Position numbers and translations under genes: made by a program. A stretch of 64,000 nt of DNA, from contig OU612067.1 in assembly GCA_914767715.1 (NCBI GenBank), positions 31,592,162-31,656,161 on the forward strand, written 5' to 3'. Shown piece by piece: positions 35,440 through 49,074 of this stretch (position 1 is its first letter; every line of letters starts with the position of its first letter). The notes under the pieces are model-generated. The model was not told the DNA's origin, ran no database searches, and saw only the letters and a list, made by a program, of their open reading frames with translations. This stretch comes from Membranipora membranacea (lineage: Eukaryota; Bryozoa; Gymnolaemata; Cheilostomatida; Membraniporidae).

Positions 35440-38400
35440 CTAAGATGTGCCGTATCCGTTTTGCCAGTAGGACAGTCCGTTAGTTATGGCTATAGATGAG
35501 TGCCGCCTATGATCGTGCAATAACCTTTTTCTCCAGACTATAAGCATGAGCCATAATGAGATACAGGTACCGATGCAGTTAAAGGCACACTCTAAGAGGA
35601 GACAATCCTTTATACTGGTAAATACTAGATCACAACACCCTGTCTCTGAGTCACAGGAGCGGAACTCCATCATAACAACCTGAAAACAAATATATACTTA
35701 TAGCTTTTTGTTCTTTGTTTTTTTTTATATACTAATATCGGCGGTAAATATCATTTCAATAATTCAATTTCCCACATGGTGCCGAAAAAAACAGGCAAGG
35801 CCAAGGTTATGTTCTAGGTAGCAGCATGTGGGAAGGTTTAGTTTGATGATGCTTGTTTATTTTGCTAATTTTCTGCCAGTAACACGGATTTGGCACTAAT
35901 AGGTCTGCTTAATTTTCAGAACGATGATTCCAGTTTTTATATTTACGCTGTAGATACTTTTTTGAACCAATGCAAGTCTGTGAATCTGTTGACCAATGCT
36001 AGCAAGACCAAAGAGATGGTGGTGAGCTTTAGTAGATCATACTGTATATATGACTATCTTTTGATTGACAACAATGTGATAGAAAAGTGGAGGATTGTAA
36101 GTATTAAGGTACTTTTTTTAACAGTGATTTAAACGGCAATCAAATACGGACTACATTAATAGAAAGCTGCATCAACAATTTTATGCTTTTTCTAAGTTCA
36201 AAAATTTTAAACCTACCTCCAAACAGAAACAGCATTTTATAGAAAGTTTTATTCTTCCTGTTCTAGCATATAACATTGAATGTGGTTCAGATCAGCCACT
36301 GAGGGAGAACGAACTAAGCTCCTCAAACTATTTAGCAGAAATAATTTTTATCTTGATATACCGATGTTCATCAGTGAAAGAATGGACAAATTAGCTGCCA
36401 GGTTTGTTTCAGATCAAAGTTATATCCTTAATAGCTGTTACAGCAAGTCTCGGGAATAATTTTCTGCATAGAGTGCGTAGTAAAACGTACTAAACGTTTT
36501 TTACACAGTTTTATACCCCAGAGTATTCAAGTTTTAAACAGTATATGTATGACCATATGAATGAGCTTTTCAGTTAACACATTGTAATTTGTCTTTGACA
36601 AAATTACCAAATAAAACTGAATCTTTCCCTGTACATTTCTCTCTCATTTCGCACACCCCACCCCTACCAGACGTATTTAATTGATGAGTCAGCAACATAA
36701 CAAGATACTCAAATTCCTCCAAGCAATGAACTAAACCTCCTATATAGTTCATTTGGAGGTTTAGTTCATTGCTCCAAGCTCAGGTACTTTGATAACTATT
36801 ATTAGTTGCCAAAACAACTGCAGTTTCCATCTATTTACCATGCCATGCTTGGCCTTCTGCGATAAGTGTGTTTGTAGCAGTCTGGCAATCAAAGCCTTAG
36901 TACAGACAGATGATCAAAGCATTATCTATAATAAAGGTGGGCTTAGAGGGCTTAGCAGGTCTATCAATATAAGATATTTGGAAGTAATTATCTTGTTGTT
37001 GATCTAAGAGGGAAGAGCTCTTGCAAAAGTGTCATTCCTGTTGTGAATAGTACAATAGTACAATATAACAATTACAACTCCACCATATGTAATATAGCTA
37101 TATTATATATACAGTATGCCTAAATAATAAATATAGCTGTAACTTAAGCAGTTTAAAAATATAACAAAGAAATGAAGTTATTTAAGTAATTGGTTTTTGT
37201 GTTTTGTTCCTACTATTTTGAAGACATCAAGATCTCTCGGGTATTAGTTGCAACGACATCTACTATAATCAACTTTTATTGAAATGAGCAAAACTAGAAA
37301 TTTGGCAAACATCATTCTGCAGAGACACATACCTTTTTTATGGGTGTAGTATATAGAATAGTGCTGTTAGCGAGGCCATCTGTGATATCATCGTCAGAAT
37401 CGTAATAACATGTGCATACTTTGTGTCCTTGACACGGGAACTTGTAGTTAGCTATTTTAGTGCCGTGAATACCAGTCGTTATACATCCGACTGTACATAA
37501 CACTGAGCTAATACTCGATAATACAATAAATGTTATCTGTAAGAATAATGAAAATACTTCGTTTTGAAATACTAGCCATAGATTACAGGTTTGGTGGAAA
37601 TGGTTGTGTAAATGAGCAGCTGTAACCACTTGGAGGTTGGTGATGCTATGCCATGTTACTTTATACAGAGATGATTGCCTTGAGTCATGTATATATTGTC
37701 ATATTGACCACCTACGAGGTGTTAATTAATTTGGAACTTGATAGCAGTCTCTATATGATTTCAATAGTTTCGTACTCATGGCTCTAATATAGACAACTCA
37801 TTGTTTTCCAAAGACAAAATATGACTATAACATCTAATTTGAGGATAACTGTCACCACCCTGTCACCACCCTGGCTGTATATACTCTAACTAAGACAACA
37901 GAGGACAACTCATAAGAAGTGGAAGATATTATAAATAGCAGATGAGAGTTTTCTAATGTGTTGGCTCCGATTTGTTGGGTTGAGGTGAGAGCCAATGCCA
38001 GGTCACTCTACCATTTGCCATATGCATCAGAGAGTTCGGTACTGGCCAGTGTTTGAAGTGTGCCGGTACCGGCCAGTACTGAGATGGTACCGGCCAGGTA
38101 ACAAATGTTAATGGCAGTATTCTAGTCACTTTCATTGAGTCCAATTTCTCAGCGGCACAAAAAAATTTTCTCGCCGACAGTGGATTGGTTAGTACTGCCA
38201 CAAACTAATCCCCACTTCAAACACTGGTACTGCTGTTGGCTCTTATCTCACCCACCCGACCAATCAGAACCAAACACATTGTAATGTGAGAGACATTACC
38301 TTGAGAATATGGCCTCTCATTGATGATTTAGCCACAGGATTGCTGTACACCATGTAGTATGCCATACCGATTATACCTGATATAGCCAGCTGTAAGAAAA

Positions 38401-40186
38401 CATACCGATATATGACGCATGATATGTACAAAAACAATGAAATTTTTTCAGATAATTTCGGAAGTCTTGAATTGAGCCTGCCTTTCACGAAATTTTAATC
38501 GAGGTATTTTTATACTGCTGATAATTCATATTCACATTTTGGTTATCATTTGAGTTTTAGTGCTGAGGACGCTTGAACCTAACACCGCATTTGATTGGTG
38601 TTATTGATGTCAGAAAGGGCAAACATGCTATGACAAGTTATTGGTAAAAATCAGCGGAAATAATCATGGAAAGTCGTTAGAACATGTATCATCAGCTTGT
38701 TGAGTAATCGAATTTGTTTTGGTGTTAGTAAGTCTTGACTTACCGGACAGCCACTCCATATTGTGGCATCTTTATAGGTCAGCGACGGAGAGGTAAGGGG
38801 CAGATAAATAGCCATAGTGGATACAGCAAATCCCAGACTTATCTACAAAGGAGGAAGAGTGAAGGTTTGTCAGTAAATGGGAATGAATGATACGATGAGT
38901 CTGTCATGGAGAATGAAAGACGAACGCTTGGCTGTAAACAGCGTCATAAGTTAGGGAACAAGAGTAAAAGTTCATAGATCTGTGCTTCATGTAATGGGGC
39001 AGTAAGTACATCTGATCAGGATGCATGCTGGGATCCTATAGGGATTCAACCCATAGAATATGCACATACAGGCCTTCTCCAGATTTCTGGTGGTGATTGA
39101 ACTTTCTCCTGCTGTTATCTACTAGAGAATGGAATTGGTTACCGCGGAGAGAGACAGTTGACCACCCTGTTTGCCATTCTATTGGGCTCAAACACAGCAG
39201 GGCTCAATGTTTTTGCCAGTCAACTGTACAGTCGGATATCTACCATGCCCTGATAGCGTATCATAAGAACTCAGTGCAAAATTATATTCTGGGAAACACA
39301 CATTACCAATCACGCTATGAGAAAATGCTGAATGGCGGCTGGCGCACATTTGCGTAAAATAATGGAGAGAATAGAATTAGTTTTCAAACTTAAGATTTGT
39401 TTTGTACACAACTTGATGTACCACGCATTAACAAATAGACTGAACTAGTTCTCGGATATCTAGCTGAGCATTTGAAGGAGAGTTCTTTACTCCGCACATG
39501 TCAGTTGTCATGTACCTAGCTCAGAATAATTAATTAGAACATTTGTTTGAGTGACCTTTTCAAGTCATGACATGTAGAAATAACGTCTGATTGAGTTCAT
39601 AGAGCTGGCAAGAGCGCATAACAGAGTGTTGCCAAACAGAAGGCCGCAGCATACTCATGAAGATTTTATCTTTACTAGTGATGCTCACAATCTATATATA
39701 ACTATTGCTTGGTGAGAACAGCGGGTGTACCTAACAGGTGTACTTAGTAAGTGTTATGCCGTCCCGTAGATGCAGAGAGGCAATCCCCCATAAATAATCT
39801 GGCCTAAAATATTGTAATTGATTATTCCATGTCAAAATCAACTAATTTTGGACTTCCATTTACGATTTAAAGACATTACAAGGTTTGGAGGCTGAATATT
39901 TTTACCTCCCCTACCATTGTTTGTACCTATGGCCCTGTTATATATTAACCTGGAGTATAGCGAGTAGTACATAGATCTGACAGAACCTCTGTGTACAGCT
40001 TTCCTTATGACGAGCCATCTGTTGTATGATTGTCTCGAATGCTGACATTCTTCTCTCTCCGTATACACACGACCTCTTCCTACGACCTCTGCTATACGTC
40101 GACCTCATCATTACTTTGTCTGTAATAATAAAACGAGTAGGATTACTTGGGAGATGTGTTCCTACCGACCCAATACTTTCTTTCAT
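35440..40186 (-). CDS. Tetraspan membrane protein, CD20/ENTREP(FAM189)-like (5 exons)
   Basis: Minus-strand exons 39950-40186, 38744-38842, 38300-38389, 37333-37536 and 35440-35679, all phase 0, give 289 residues. After a basic N-terminus (SRGRRKRS) four hydrophobic helices follow: about 70-95 (IYVLLAILQISLGFAVSTM), 113-128 (LAISGIIGMAYYMVYS), 143-165 (ITFIVLSSISSVLCTVGC) and near the C-terminus (CLLLECAFNCIGTCISLWLM). The loop between helices 3 and 4 is Cys-rich (KFPCQGHKVCTCYYDSDDD). This layout, the SGxIGMxYYM second helix and the SIKDCLLLECALN-like start of helix 4 resemble the CD20-like fold of ENTREP/FAM189 and MS4A proteins. ENTREP proteins act as endosomal adaptors for NEDD4-type ligases through PPxY motifs in a long tail, which this short protein lacks. 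The family call is by eye and moderate. Confidence 0.72.
35885..36520 (+). pseudogene. Decayed non-LTR (LINE) reverse-transcriptase fragment
   Basis: Frame fragments read LLTNASKTKEMVVSFSRS, then FYAFSKFKNF and FIESFILPVLAYNIE. These correspond to the region after the YxDD box of LINE reverse transcriptases: the Asn-x-Ser-Lys-Thr-Lys-Glu-Met block, then the segment ending in a Leu-Thr-Tyr-Gly-like motif. Stops and frame changes (for example at 36130) show it is dead. No intact catalytic core is present. It lies in the last intron of the tetraspan gene, in the opposite orientation. This is a 3' fragment, possibly from 5'-truncated insertion. Confidence 0.7.
36720..36775. repeat. Foldback hairpin with perfect 19-bp arms
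   Basis: The arms agcaatgaactaaacctcc (36722-36740) and ggaggtttagttcattgct (36755-36773) are perfect reverse complements with a 14-base loop. It lies in the last intron of the tetraspan gene. Confidence 0.85.
37957..38280. mobile_element. MITE with about 40-bp terminal inverted repeats
   Basis: The left end reads tgtgttggctccgatttgtt and the right end is a near reverse complement ending gaccaatcagaaccaaacaca. A second inverted pair inside (ctggccagtgtttgaagtg and cacttcaaacactgg) and three copies of a ggtacyggccag motif lie within. No coding capacity. Its terminal sequence recurs at 11459-11478 and 12922-12945 in the D8C-mucin gene. It sits in the intron just downstream of exon 3 of the tetraspan gene. 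Confidence 0.8.
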
Positions 40187-40743
40187 CAGAAGTTTGTGTT
40201 AGATTCATCATCAACGGTATACCACGAGTAATTTCAGTATTGGGTTGATGATATAGGCCTATAGGACAGCAGTTAATGGTTTATTATTTAGCATATTGTT
40301 TGAAAAAAGAATCATGACTTGCTTCAGCCTCATAATATAAGTAGCTGTAAAAAGCAATCAGAAGGAAAAATTGATTTTGATTTTAAATTTATAACCCCCC
40401 CCCCCAAACATCTGCATTTTATGTAATGTTACTAGGTCGCAATATTATAGTAGAATTGTTCCCTGACTTTAACCCTTCATTTGAATCATGTCATAGAGGC
40501 TTCCAGATAAGTCAGTGTGGTGAGCGCCTTTAGATTAGTCTAAGTTAGTCTAAGTGATCAAACAGTGGCATTACTTTAACAACCATGCTCATTTGGAAAT
40601 GTATGTGAAATGTACATGATAATGTAATGATAATGTAATGACACCAACAATTGAAAAGAAAATGCCACAAACACCGAACTTGCAACTGTTTGCGCGCTTA
40701 AACTCTCTTGATACAAGTCTCAAACTCTCGATACATACTACTA

Positions 40744-43700
40744 CTACCCAGGAAAACTGGGTGTGTTGATAGCGACACACCTCTCTGCTATAGACTCACT
40801 TGTATAAGCGCTGTCACTGTTGTTTTCCTCCTTAGAATAGGCTGGTGGCAAAGTGACCGCAGGTAAGTATATATAAGATCCTAGAGAGCTATGTGAGCTG
40901 TAGTGCGGCTGTAACCCTGGACGCTTCAGCTGCAGAGTGTTATTCTCAGACGCCGAGTCACACATCGACGTAATAGACATCCTCATACCTTTACTTCTAA
41001 AGTCCTCGGCTTGATGTCGTCTCACAAACATCGGAGAGTCAGAGTACTCATTCCTTATCAGGTCCAGTGTCGGGTCAAGAGACGGTGACCTTGTGCGCTC
41101 AGAGAGACATGGTTTGAGAATGCTGCCGTTGGGCTGCTGACTGTGTATATTCAGTGTGGTTGTGTGCACCGTGGCTGGCCGACTGTTCAACATATCTTCA
41201 GTCAGATTCTGCCATTTATTTGCCTCACCTTCAAAGCTTACATGGCGGACTCTCATCTGTAAATCAAATGAGATTTCAATCTTGGAAAATAAAATGCTTG
41301 AGATTGTGGGCTTGCGAGTTTATTAAATCAAAATCACTTCCGATGTTTGCCAAAGCTTTTCAACTGACATTAGTTTCAATTATTCATGAGGAAAATAGTG
41401 TCAGGTTCTTAAAACTGCACCCATAACATAATCTTATTTGGTTCAAGAATCGGATTCATAGCACATATTACAGTATATGTCACAAGATGGAATTCTACAT
41501 GATACTATAATTGGTCTATGTTTATCTCACTCGATATGATATCTTAGGTAAAATTCAAATGATGCAATAGAAACATAGAAAAACGTTAGATGAGAAATTT
41601 GTCAGATTGTGCGATAGACACAGGGATTGCCTCTATTTATTACCATAGGACGGAAAGGCTAATCAAACTCGCAAACAGTAAACTTTCAGACATCAATGGT
41701 ATGATCAATCTTTTAGCATTTCCTGATGATATATTTAGCTTCAGATCCCAAGTTTTGTTAGGGATAGTGGTGTTGGGACCCCTAACATAACAGCTTGGGC
41801 ACACAGTGAACCCCAAAAACAAGCTGTAACTCACCTTGTTTGTGGGGGGAGGGCTCAAGTTATTCCTCAAGCTCACTATCCCATCGTAGGCTAAGCTGTT
41901 TCTATGTGTTCTGTAGTCACTAGTCGACTCTGCGCCGGCTGTATAGTAATTCATTGGGCTGAAGGAACTGTTGTACGTTGGGAACTGATCGCTGGATTCG
42001 GATGATGCGCTACTGTTATTATTGCTATTGCTGTCGGCCGTTTGCCAGAAAGGACTCCCTTCGGCAGAAGTCGGGGATGTCGGTGATGTTGGGTGTAGCA
42101 GAATAGTTGGAACAGGATTCTGCAATAATAAACAAGGAGTTAAATGTAACACAAAATTGAACTTGAAAATAAAGTGTGATACGCTATTTTACGCAGCGCT
42201 ATGTTGCGCAACGCTTAATTTTATGACCCCATTGTCTAGAATGTACCAACTGAAAACCAAACCTCTTCTTGCAGATTTTCTGCATATTGTTCTGATGGAT
42301 ATGCTGGAGAATCCTCCGTTACAACCTCGAGACAAATCATTATTAATAATCATAGCAATTATCAGCGTAGCTTGATTTCATCTCAATTACTATTGATAAA
42401 ACTGCACTATCGCGTAAGAAATGAACAGGGTCGGATATTAATGCCGAACTTCTTTGCTCAATAAAGCAATAATAGAAACGGTAAATGATGCCGTGATAAT
42501 AACTAACAGACAACAACAAAGGGTTATTCTCCCGGGAATAGTTGACTAATTGGTCAACAGAGAAAGTGAGCTATCTGCTATCTGCTATGGTAATTTAATT
42601 GCTTGGATAGAGTCGACCTTTTCTTCCAATAACCACTGAGGTCACTGAGGTCAATGGCTGTTAAAGGGAAGATAGTGTATAATTTGTACTATCTTGCACT
42701 CTTATATTTGCCGCTGTCCACTATATTGATGTCATCGCTCTTCAGCAATGATTACAAAATTGGATGCCTGCTGTCTTTTGTTCAATGCTTCTCACCGATT
42801 TTTTCGTGGTTATCCTTTGAAATCTGCAGGTAAACAGTTCACCATAAAAAAACTATCTTGTTTGTTTCTAAATTTGAATCACAATAATCCTGGAAATTTT
42901 CATTGTCAATAGATATCCAGATCTAGTAAAATATTCTTGTAAAGGTACCGGCAATTACGTGACTAGATTTCCAAATTTAGAGTGAGACATATCCTTGCCT
43001 GTGCCCTGATCAATAATGTCAGCCTTTAAAGATACACTTACCTTATTTTTCCTCATGCTCTATTTCATAATACGGTCCTGGAACGAGTGCCTGCACGTCA
43101 TGCGAGAGTGCGGGGCAGAGTTCTAGATGTTGATCTGCGTTTTGTTTTCCTCATTTAAAAACATTTACGTATTTGTTTGTTGTGATTTGTTTGGTTCCAG
43201 AAATCCATTTTAGCTTAGTGATTAACTATTCACTGTTTAAATACAGAGTGGGTTTATACTCCCAAAGTTTGCAGTGACCAGTCAAGACTTAGGTCACCTT
43301 GGTTGAGACAATTAGTGGTCTTTTAAAATGACAAAAGAAAGCCAAAGAAAAATTTCTCTGTACCCTATAATGACAACTCTTTTGTCCAGGATTAAATAGC
43401 CCGTGATCTTCGAGAGGTCTTGGGACATGGGCTGTACCAGTGCCCCCAGTAACATTTGATTTTGATTATGTCGGCTGCTGAAATCTAAATGCAATATTGC
43501 AGACAATATGTTATTTTCAGGGCACTTGACTTAATCCGACAGACATGGTTGATTAAAAAAGGTTGATTAAAATCAGGTGTCTGTCATAGGAACGGTTAAA
43601 CCAGACCAGCAGTACAAGTGTACCGAGGCAGAAGCTATGCCGTTGCCCACCGACCACTGTTGGATGTATGTTTTCCTTAGTTTGTGGTTTTATGTCATAT

Positions 43701-46700
43701 ATTCGTCTATGTATGGAAAAAGTCAAAGCCGGCTTTGACTTAAAAATTCAAAGTGAATACACTAAAAATGAGTCGAAAACAACAAAATTTTTATCATTTA
43801 AGCGGAGATAATACATATTATAAGCCAATTTTATTGATTTTTTGGAATGTTACAAGTTGAATTTAAACATCTTACCTAGCATCCGAAGAAACTCATCCTT
43901 AACTATTACGTTGCATTCCTGCCCTTATAGTGTCCCACCCCCCCCCCCCCCCCCCGTCAGTGTATATATCACCTACACTACACACAGAGTGTGCAGGCTT
44001 ATATCTCACGTCGCGTTTGCAAGGCAGTAGTGAAATTGGAAAGAGCTATACATATTAGCCTTACCTTATATTTATGTACTCTGTGTATAGAGAAAGCGCT
44101 GTGATGAAAATTTATTTATGTAAAAGTGTTTATGCCTTCTATTTTCGTAGGGCTGGACACCAAACTTCTGCTGTGTGGAATGTTACACTACCACATTGTA
44201 AAATGAAAACGTTCATGCATCGCCGAGGTTTAACAAAGATATAAGTGACTTCCGTTTACAACTTCTATAAATAAGATAGCACCTCCAGAAATTGCACCAC
44301 AAAGTGTTGACTAATTTGTTAACAGCAGCTATATATACGCTCACCATAGCTGGTGCCACCAGCAGCAGTTCCTCATGCCGTGAGTTTTCAACACTTACCA
44401 TCTTGTTATTACTAACGCTGTAGTGATTCTGTTGAGGATTCATATCCATAGAGCTGATGTTACTAGGGCACGACTGCCTCTCTTCTTTCACCGTCATTCC
44501 TTTGACTTATGTAAACTCCACAAATTCCGACTATTCGCCCACATATGAGTAGTTGTTATATATACGCGATGGGTGTGTGTATTTCTTCTTCTATGGACTT
44601 TGATATTTCATATTTGACATTTAGAAGGCTTGAAGTAAATTACCAAGAAAGAAAAATCTTACAACAGCCTCTTCTTATTACGTCGCTTGATTGTTCATTG
44701 TAAATTACGACTACTAAAAATGGCAAATTAAATTCCCAACGGGCCAAGAAAAAGTATGGTATCATTTATTACCCACGGTAATGACGATATTATGTTCACA
44801 GCTCAAACCGCTAGTTTGAAGTGTTCACTCTTACTCAACAAGGCTGCTCTAATCTTCCATATTTAATTACATTTACTTCATTATTAAGTCAATTACGTTA
44901 ATCACCACCAATAAAGAGGGTCTCCATGTCTCCATGTCACGCAAAGTCGCAAACACACCGGCTATAACGTAGTACCTTATTTGTTGGCCAATTATAATTA
45001 GAGCGCATAGTAACTGGTGTCTAAATTTAGACATGAGAAGCAACTGGAGATAATAGCTGCAATTAGTGTGACCTCAGTGAGCTAACCCTGTAAACGACAA
45101 TAAGACTGACAAAACAAAGTGTCAGGTCGCTTTATGTAGATCCTCGGTACACTGGTTTTGACATCTTTGCGCATATTCTATGTTCATGTCTTCAGAACAA
45201 CAGAAACCAGAGATCATTGCATTGGTGTAGAAGATTATTAATTATGTCATTTGTAATTTCAGCAGAAGATGAAACAAGAACATAATAGTTATCAATAATC
45301 TTAATGAAATCAAAGTAAATTTTTGTCGAGGGTCATTTGAGTACGAGGTTATCAAGATCAAAGATTCAGTACTATGCTGCTCTTGTTTAACCCCTTTGCT
45401 GTTACCCATGACGGTTGGAGCTGTCTCACTTTCAATCTTTCTTATTGACTTGTGTTGGCACCTGAAGAGGGAGTTCATTGTTGGCACCCACTCCTAGTTC
45501 AGAATGCTTTCAATGTGAAGATTTATTAGGATAATATAGATAGGTGAGAGCTTTCTTCAATACACCTCACCCTGTCAAATAAACCAGCAATGATAATGTC
45601 AAATATTTTAGCTAATATTTTTGGAATATCTCACGATCAACAAATTGGGATTTTGGCAATTTTGATTTGCTCGATAAAGTGTTTAATTCTACAAGACAAT
45701 AGTTGTCTAGTGTCTCAAATAATAAGCATCACTTCTTGATTCCACTTGCGAATAATCATCAATATCTGTTATTTTGATTTCACATCATTGTCAGAACGCT
45801 TGGAGTTGCATTTTTCCAAGACAGGGGAAGACAATAATTCAAAAGGAAACTTGCAAAAACCATTATACATTCGGTCAAGACTTCAAATCTCAAAATTCAT
45901 TTGCATGTTAGATAAGATGAGATGAATCACTTTTTATATCTATGACTGAATCTCATTGTTGACAGCCTATGTGTTGTGGTTTGTTGACAATTTGATTGAC
46001 CTGGATGAGTGAGAGCTTATATCTTCATTTTTGATATGTGCATCAAAATGTTAAGTGTTGTGGTCTCTAAAATTATCATTATTATTATGTTTGTGGTATC
46101 GAAGAAAAGGGTATATTTAGAAAATAATTGAATAGAACTCGATAGTAGTGATTGCCAAATGGGTGCATAATAATGCATGAATTAACACCACTTTGCTGTT
46201 TTGTTGAAAAACAGACCCATCGGCAAACTTTTTTTGAACTTAACAAAATAACATAAAATGGTTCCTGATTAAAGGACTCCATTGATTGAAGCAAGCAGCA
46301 TCTCAACCCAAATTACTTTCTCTTTACACACTTATAAAAAGTCGTCTGGCTAGCAGTTTGAAGCATCCATAAAGCAGGTGATTTGCAACTCACCACAGGC
46401 AGACAATGCAGCTGATACCAATCGCGACATATCAGCATTGTTATTTTTTGTCATTTACGCCAATGGTGTGATTACCTAGACTGGTTTGTTCCCTCTGTAA
46501 ACACAGAGGAATGCTAAATAACCTGATTATCAAGGCATTGTCTCAATACCCAAATGTTGCTATATCACTCCAAGCGGGAGCAAACTTGTTCTAGTCAATA
46601 TCTGAAGTAGAAAAGTCGATCATGCATACTTCTGAAGCCTCTAGTTCTATGATGTCCAGACCTTCCGTTCAGTTTGAACTCTGTTGGACAATCTACCTCC

Positions 46701-49074
46701 GCTCTGAGGGTACTCTCAGAGTTAGCGTAGTTCCTTATAAGTCCTGCTCCGATCATGTACTCCTGCTTCTGCTCGGTACGATCTGGTCTAAGGGAAGGGG
46801 AGCTGCACTGCTGTAGATCTATGACTAAGCTTGAAGCGTAAGATGAATATTTGCTTATATTGTAAGTCGGTGAAATCGCCTCCCGTCTAAGTTCTCTATA
46901 ATCTGTATCGTTGTTGTTAGTGTCTTTTCCACTTGCTGGTTGGCTGTGACTTGTATAAAATATTTCTGGTACTCTCAATAATTTGGATTGAGAACCAACC
47001 TATAAAGAGAGACACACTTAAGCATGAGCCAGATTAAAGGTAAATATCAAAGCTAATACCTTAGGTTTCAGAGTATCCAACATGCGGAAATCCTACCTAG
47101 TAAATAATACCCCATTTATCTTTTATTATTGTCTGTCTCTTTCACAATCAGCTCTAACTGATTTTAGGAAAACCCTATATTATAATGTCCATCTCTGATA
47201 TAGCCGTCTTGACAAGCTTTTTTGTGGTGGTTTGCCCCCAACCCCCAACAAAGCTTGTCAAAACATCAGTCTAACCATATGTGTTCCCACCCCTTATGCT
47301 AGAAATTTACCTAGGGTCGCCAACCCTAATCCCTTCTGATGGTACTCAAGCTATGTGAATTAATTCACTCTCCATATGCATGCAATAACATATCACTTGA
47401 TTAGGGGCAATCAGCCCTATGATCTGCGCTGGTCCAATGTCGGTACATGTATGTATGTAGGAAGGGATTCATTAATAGTCAGGAGAAGACAATCAATTGC
47501 TACATACATAGTTTTTTTCTCAACCATGCACATACCTGATTTAGGTTGTAAGAGCTTGATGGCGGCCTGCATGAAGAATGTGAGGATACTGAAGATACTG
47601 GTCGTACTTGTATGTTTGAGACAGACACACAATGTTTAGAAAATTCGTATGACGAACTTTCTACATCCAAGAGGATAATTGAGTTTGCATATTTTGTGTT
47701 TGTTGAGCTTGAGATTGGATGTACTTTTAGCTTCCCTCTTCTTCCTAAAATATTGATAAAGTGATCGATATAATGACCTTGATCACGCGACGGCTGCCGA
47801 GTACATGATAGGCTAAGAGTCCTGAATCCTGACCTCAATGATGTCATATAAAATTACGCATACTATTATAATAGATAATGGCTAAAATTTGTAAAGGAGC
47901 ATCTCACCTGGTTTTTACCACTATATACGTAATTCAGTGCTCAAACGTTGATAGAAGTGGCATTTGCATTATCAACTTCATCATTGGGGATCCTACTACT
48001 ATCAACCTCGGCAATGGTTTGAGGAGGGGTGTGGTAGGATTCAGTTATCTATTACTTAGTATGCTCACACGGCCTCAAGTGAAACTTTGTCCCGTTCCGT
48101 TTTGAAACACATTAGCAAACACAAGGATTGTTTGTGAATTGATTTTTTTAAGTTTCTTTATTTTCACCAATTCTAAAAATTATACTTTTTATGACTAGAC
48201 ATAATAAAGTGCCTTTGAACTTGTCATAAATATTAATTTAAATATAATGAACTCAAGTTGAATGAATACATCTTACTGTATTGAACATTGACAAAAACAG
48301 CGTTTTCTACCTCATTTCTTCCCTAAAATGGCAAAAGCCATCAAACCAAGTTTTTCTCAGCCATTAACATTTAGTAACTCGGCAGCTTTCTAATAGTACA
48401 TGATAGTTTGATACTCAGGTCGGTCATTGACATTACCTTAAACTATCCATAACCCATTCGGTTATGGAATGCCACAAAATGCCAATTTTGGCTGCTCTAT
48501 ACTTCATCAGACATTAATGCAGTACCCAGGTTTGAGTGTCTGTATTATTGTTGTTTGAGGATCTGAGTAAGTATAAAATGTCAGAACCCTAAATATACGC
48601 AGCTACAGTTTGGAATGTGAGATATAATTAGTGGTGCTAAGGGCCAGCCTGCTAGCAAAGCAAAAGTCAGCACTTTTAGCAACTAAACTGGGTATAAATA
48701 GCATCTGAAATGTTTTGGAGACATCTTATCATCCAACTGGACTGAAGATAAAGGCTGCTAGAACTCATACACTTACCTGGTGCATAGAGGCGTGCTAAGA
48801 CAGACTTGACACAGTTTTTGATATTTCCTTTGAATGTCTCAATGCATAGGTAGTGTGAGTTATAAAACTTGGACATGGCTATCTTAGCAACGATGGCAGC
48901 GATGATGACGCAGGCTGGTATTATCCACACAGCACTCCCCTGAGGGTGAGCGTAGTGCCACTCCTTGTCACTGTCAGTATTTGGTTTAATTCTCTCTGCG
49001 CCAGCAACGCTCGATAAAGTCTGAAATGAAGTCTCTGTCTTATGCGCCGGTGTCATTGTAGTATACACCTCCAT
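40744..49074 (-). CDS. Unrecognised single-pass membrane protein with long disordered tail (6 exons)
   Basis: Minus-strand exons 48777-49074, 47536-47744, 46630-46999, 44399-44505, 41835-42119 and 40744-41256 join with matching phases to 593 residues. A short hydrophilic N-terminus (about 49 residues, no signal peptide) leads into one helix (about 50-67, WIIPACVIIAAIVAKIAM), then roughly 525 residues rich in Ser, Asn, Thr and Pro. Visible motifs are a PPxY-type LPPAYS near the C-terminus, arginine-plus-Ser clusters (SERTRSPSLDP) and an Asn/Ser run (NSNNNSSASSESSDQ). I recognise no family. The start chosen is the first ATG in the 5' exon; an additional upstream exon with a signal peptide cannot be excluded, since the frame stays open above the ATG. 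The acceptor of the fourth exon (at 44506) has a weak pyrimidine tract, but phase supports it. Confidence 0.6.
43719..43740. repeat. Perfect 22-bp palindrome
   Basis: aagtcaaagccggctttgac plus the final tt is self-complementary without a spacer. It lies in an intron of the unrecognised membrane gene. No function is inferred. Confidence 0.7.
43927..43955. repeat. Poly-C tract
   Basis: A run of C of nearly 30 bases after gtgtcccac. Homopolymer tracts also occur at 32991-33003 (G) and 40396-40406 (C). The lengths may be unreliable because homopolymers are prone to sequencing error. Confidence 0.8.

Noticed and set aside
39097-39357. Plus-strand open frame of 86 codons
   Set aside because: It is not recognisable and lies in the first intron of the tetraspan gene on the other strand; it could be a decayed repeat, but nothing supports a gene.
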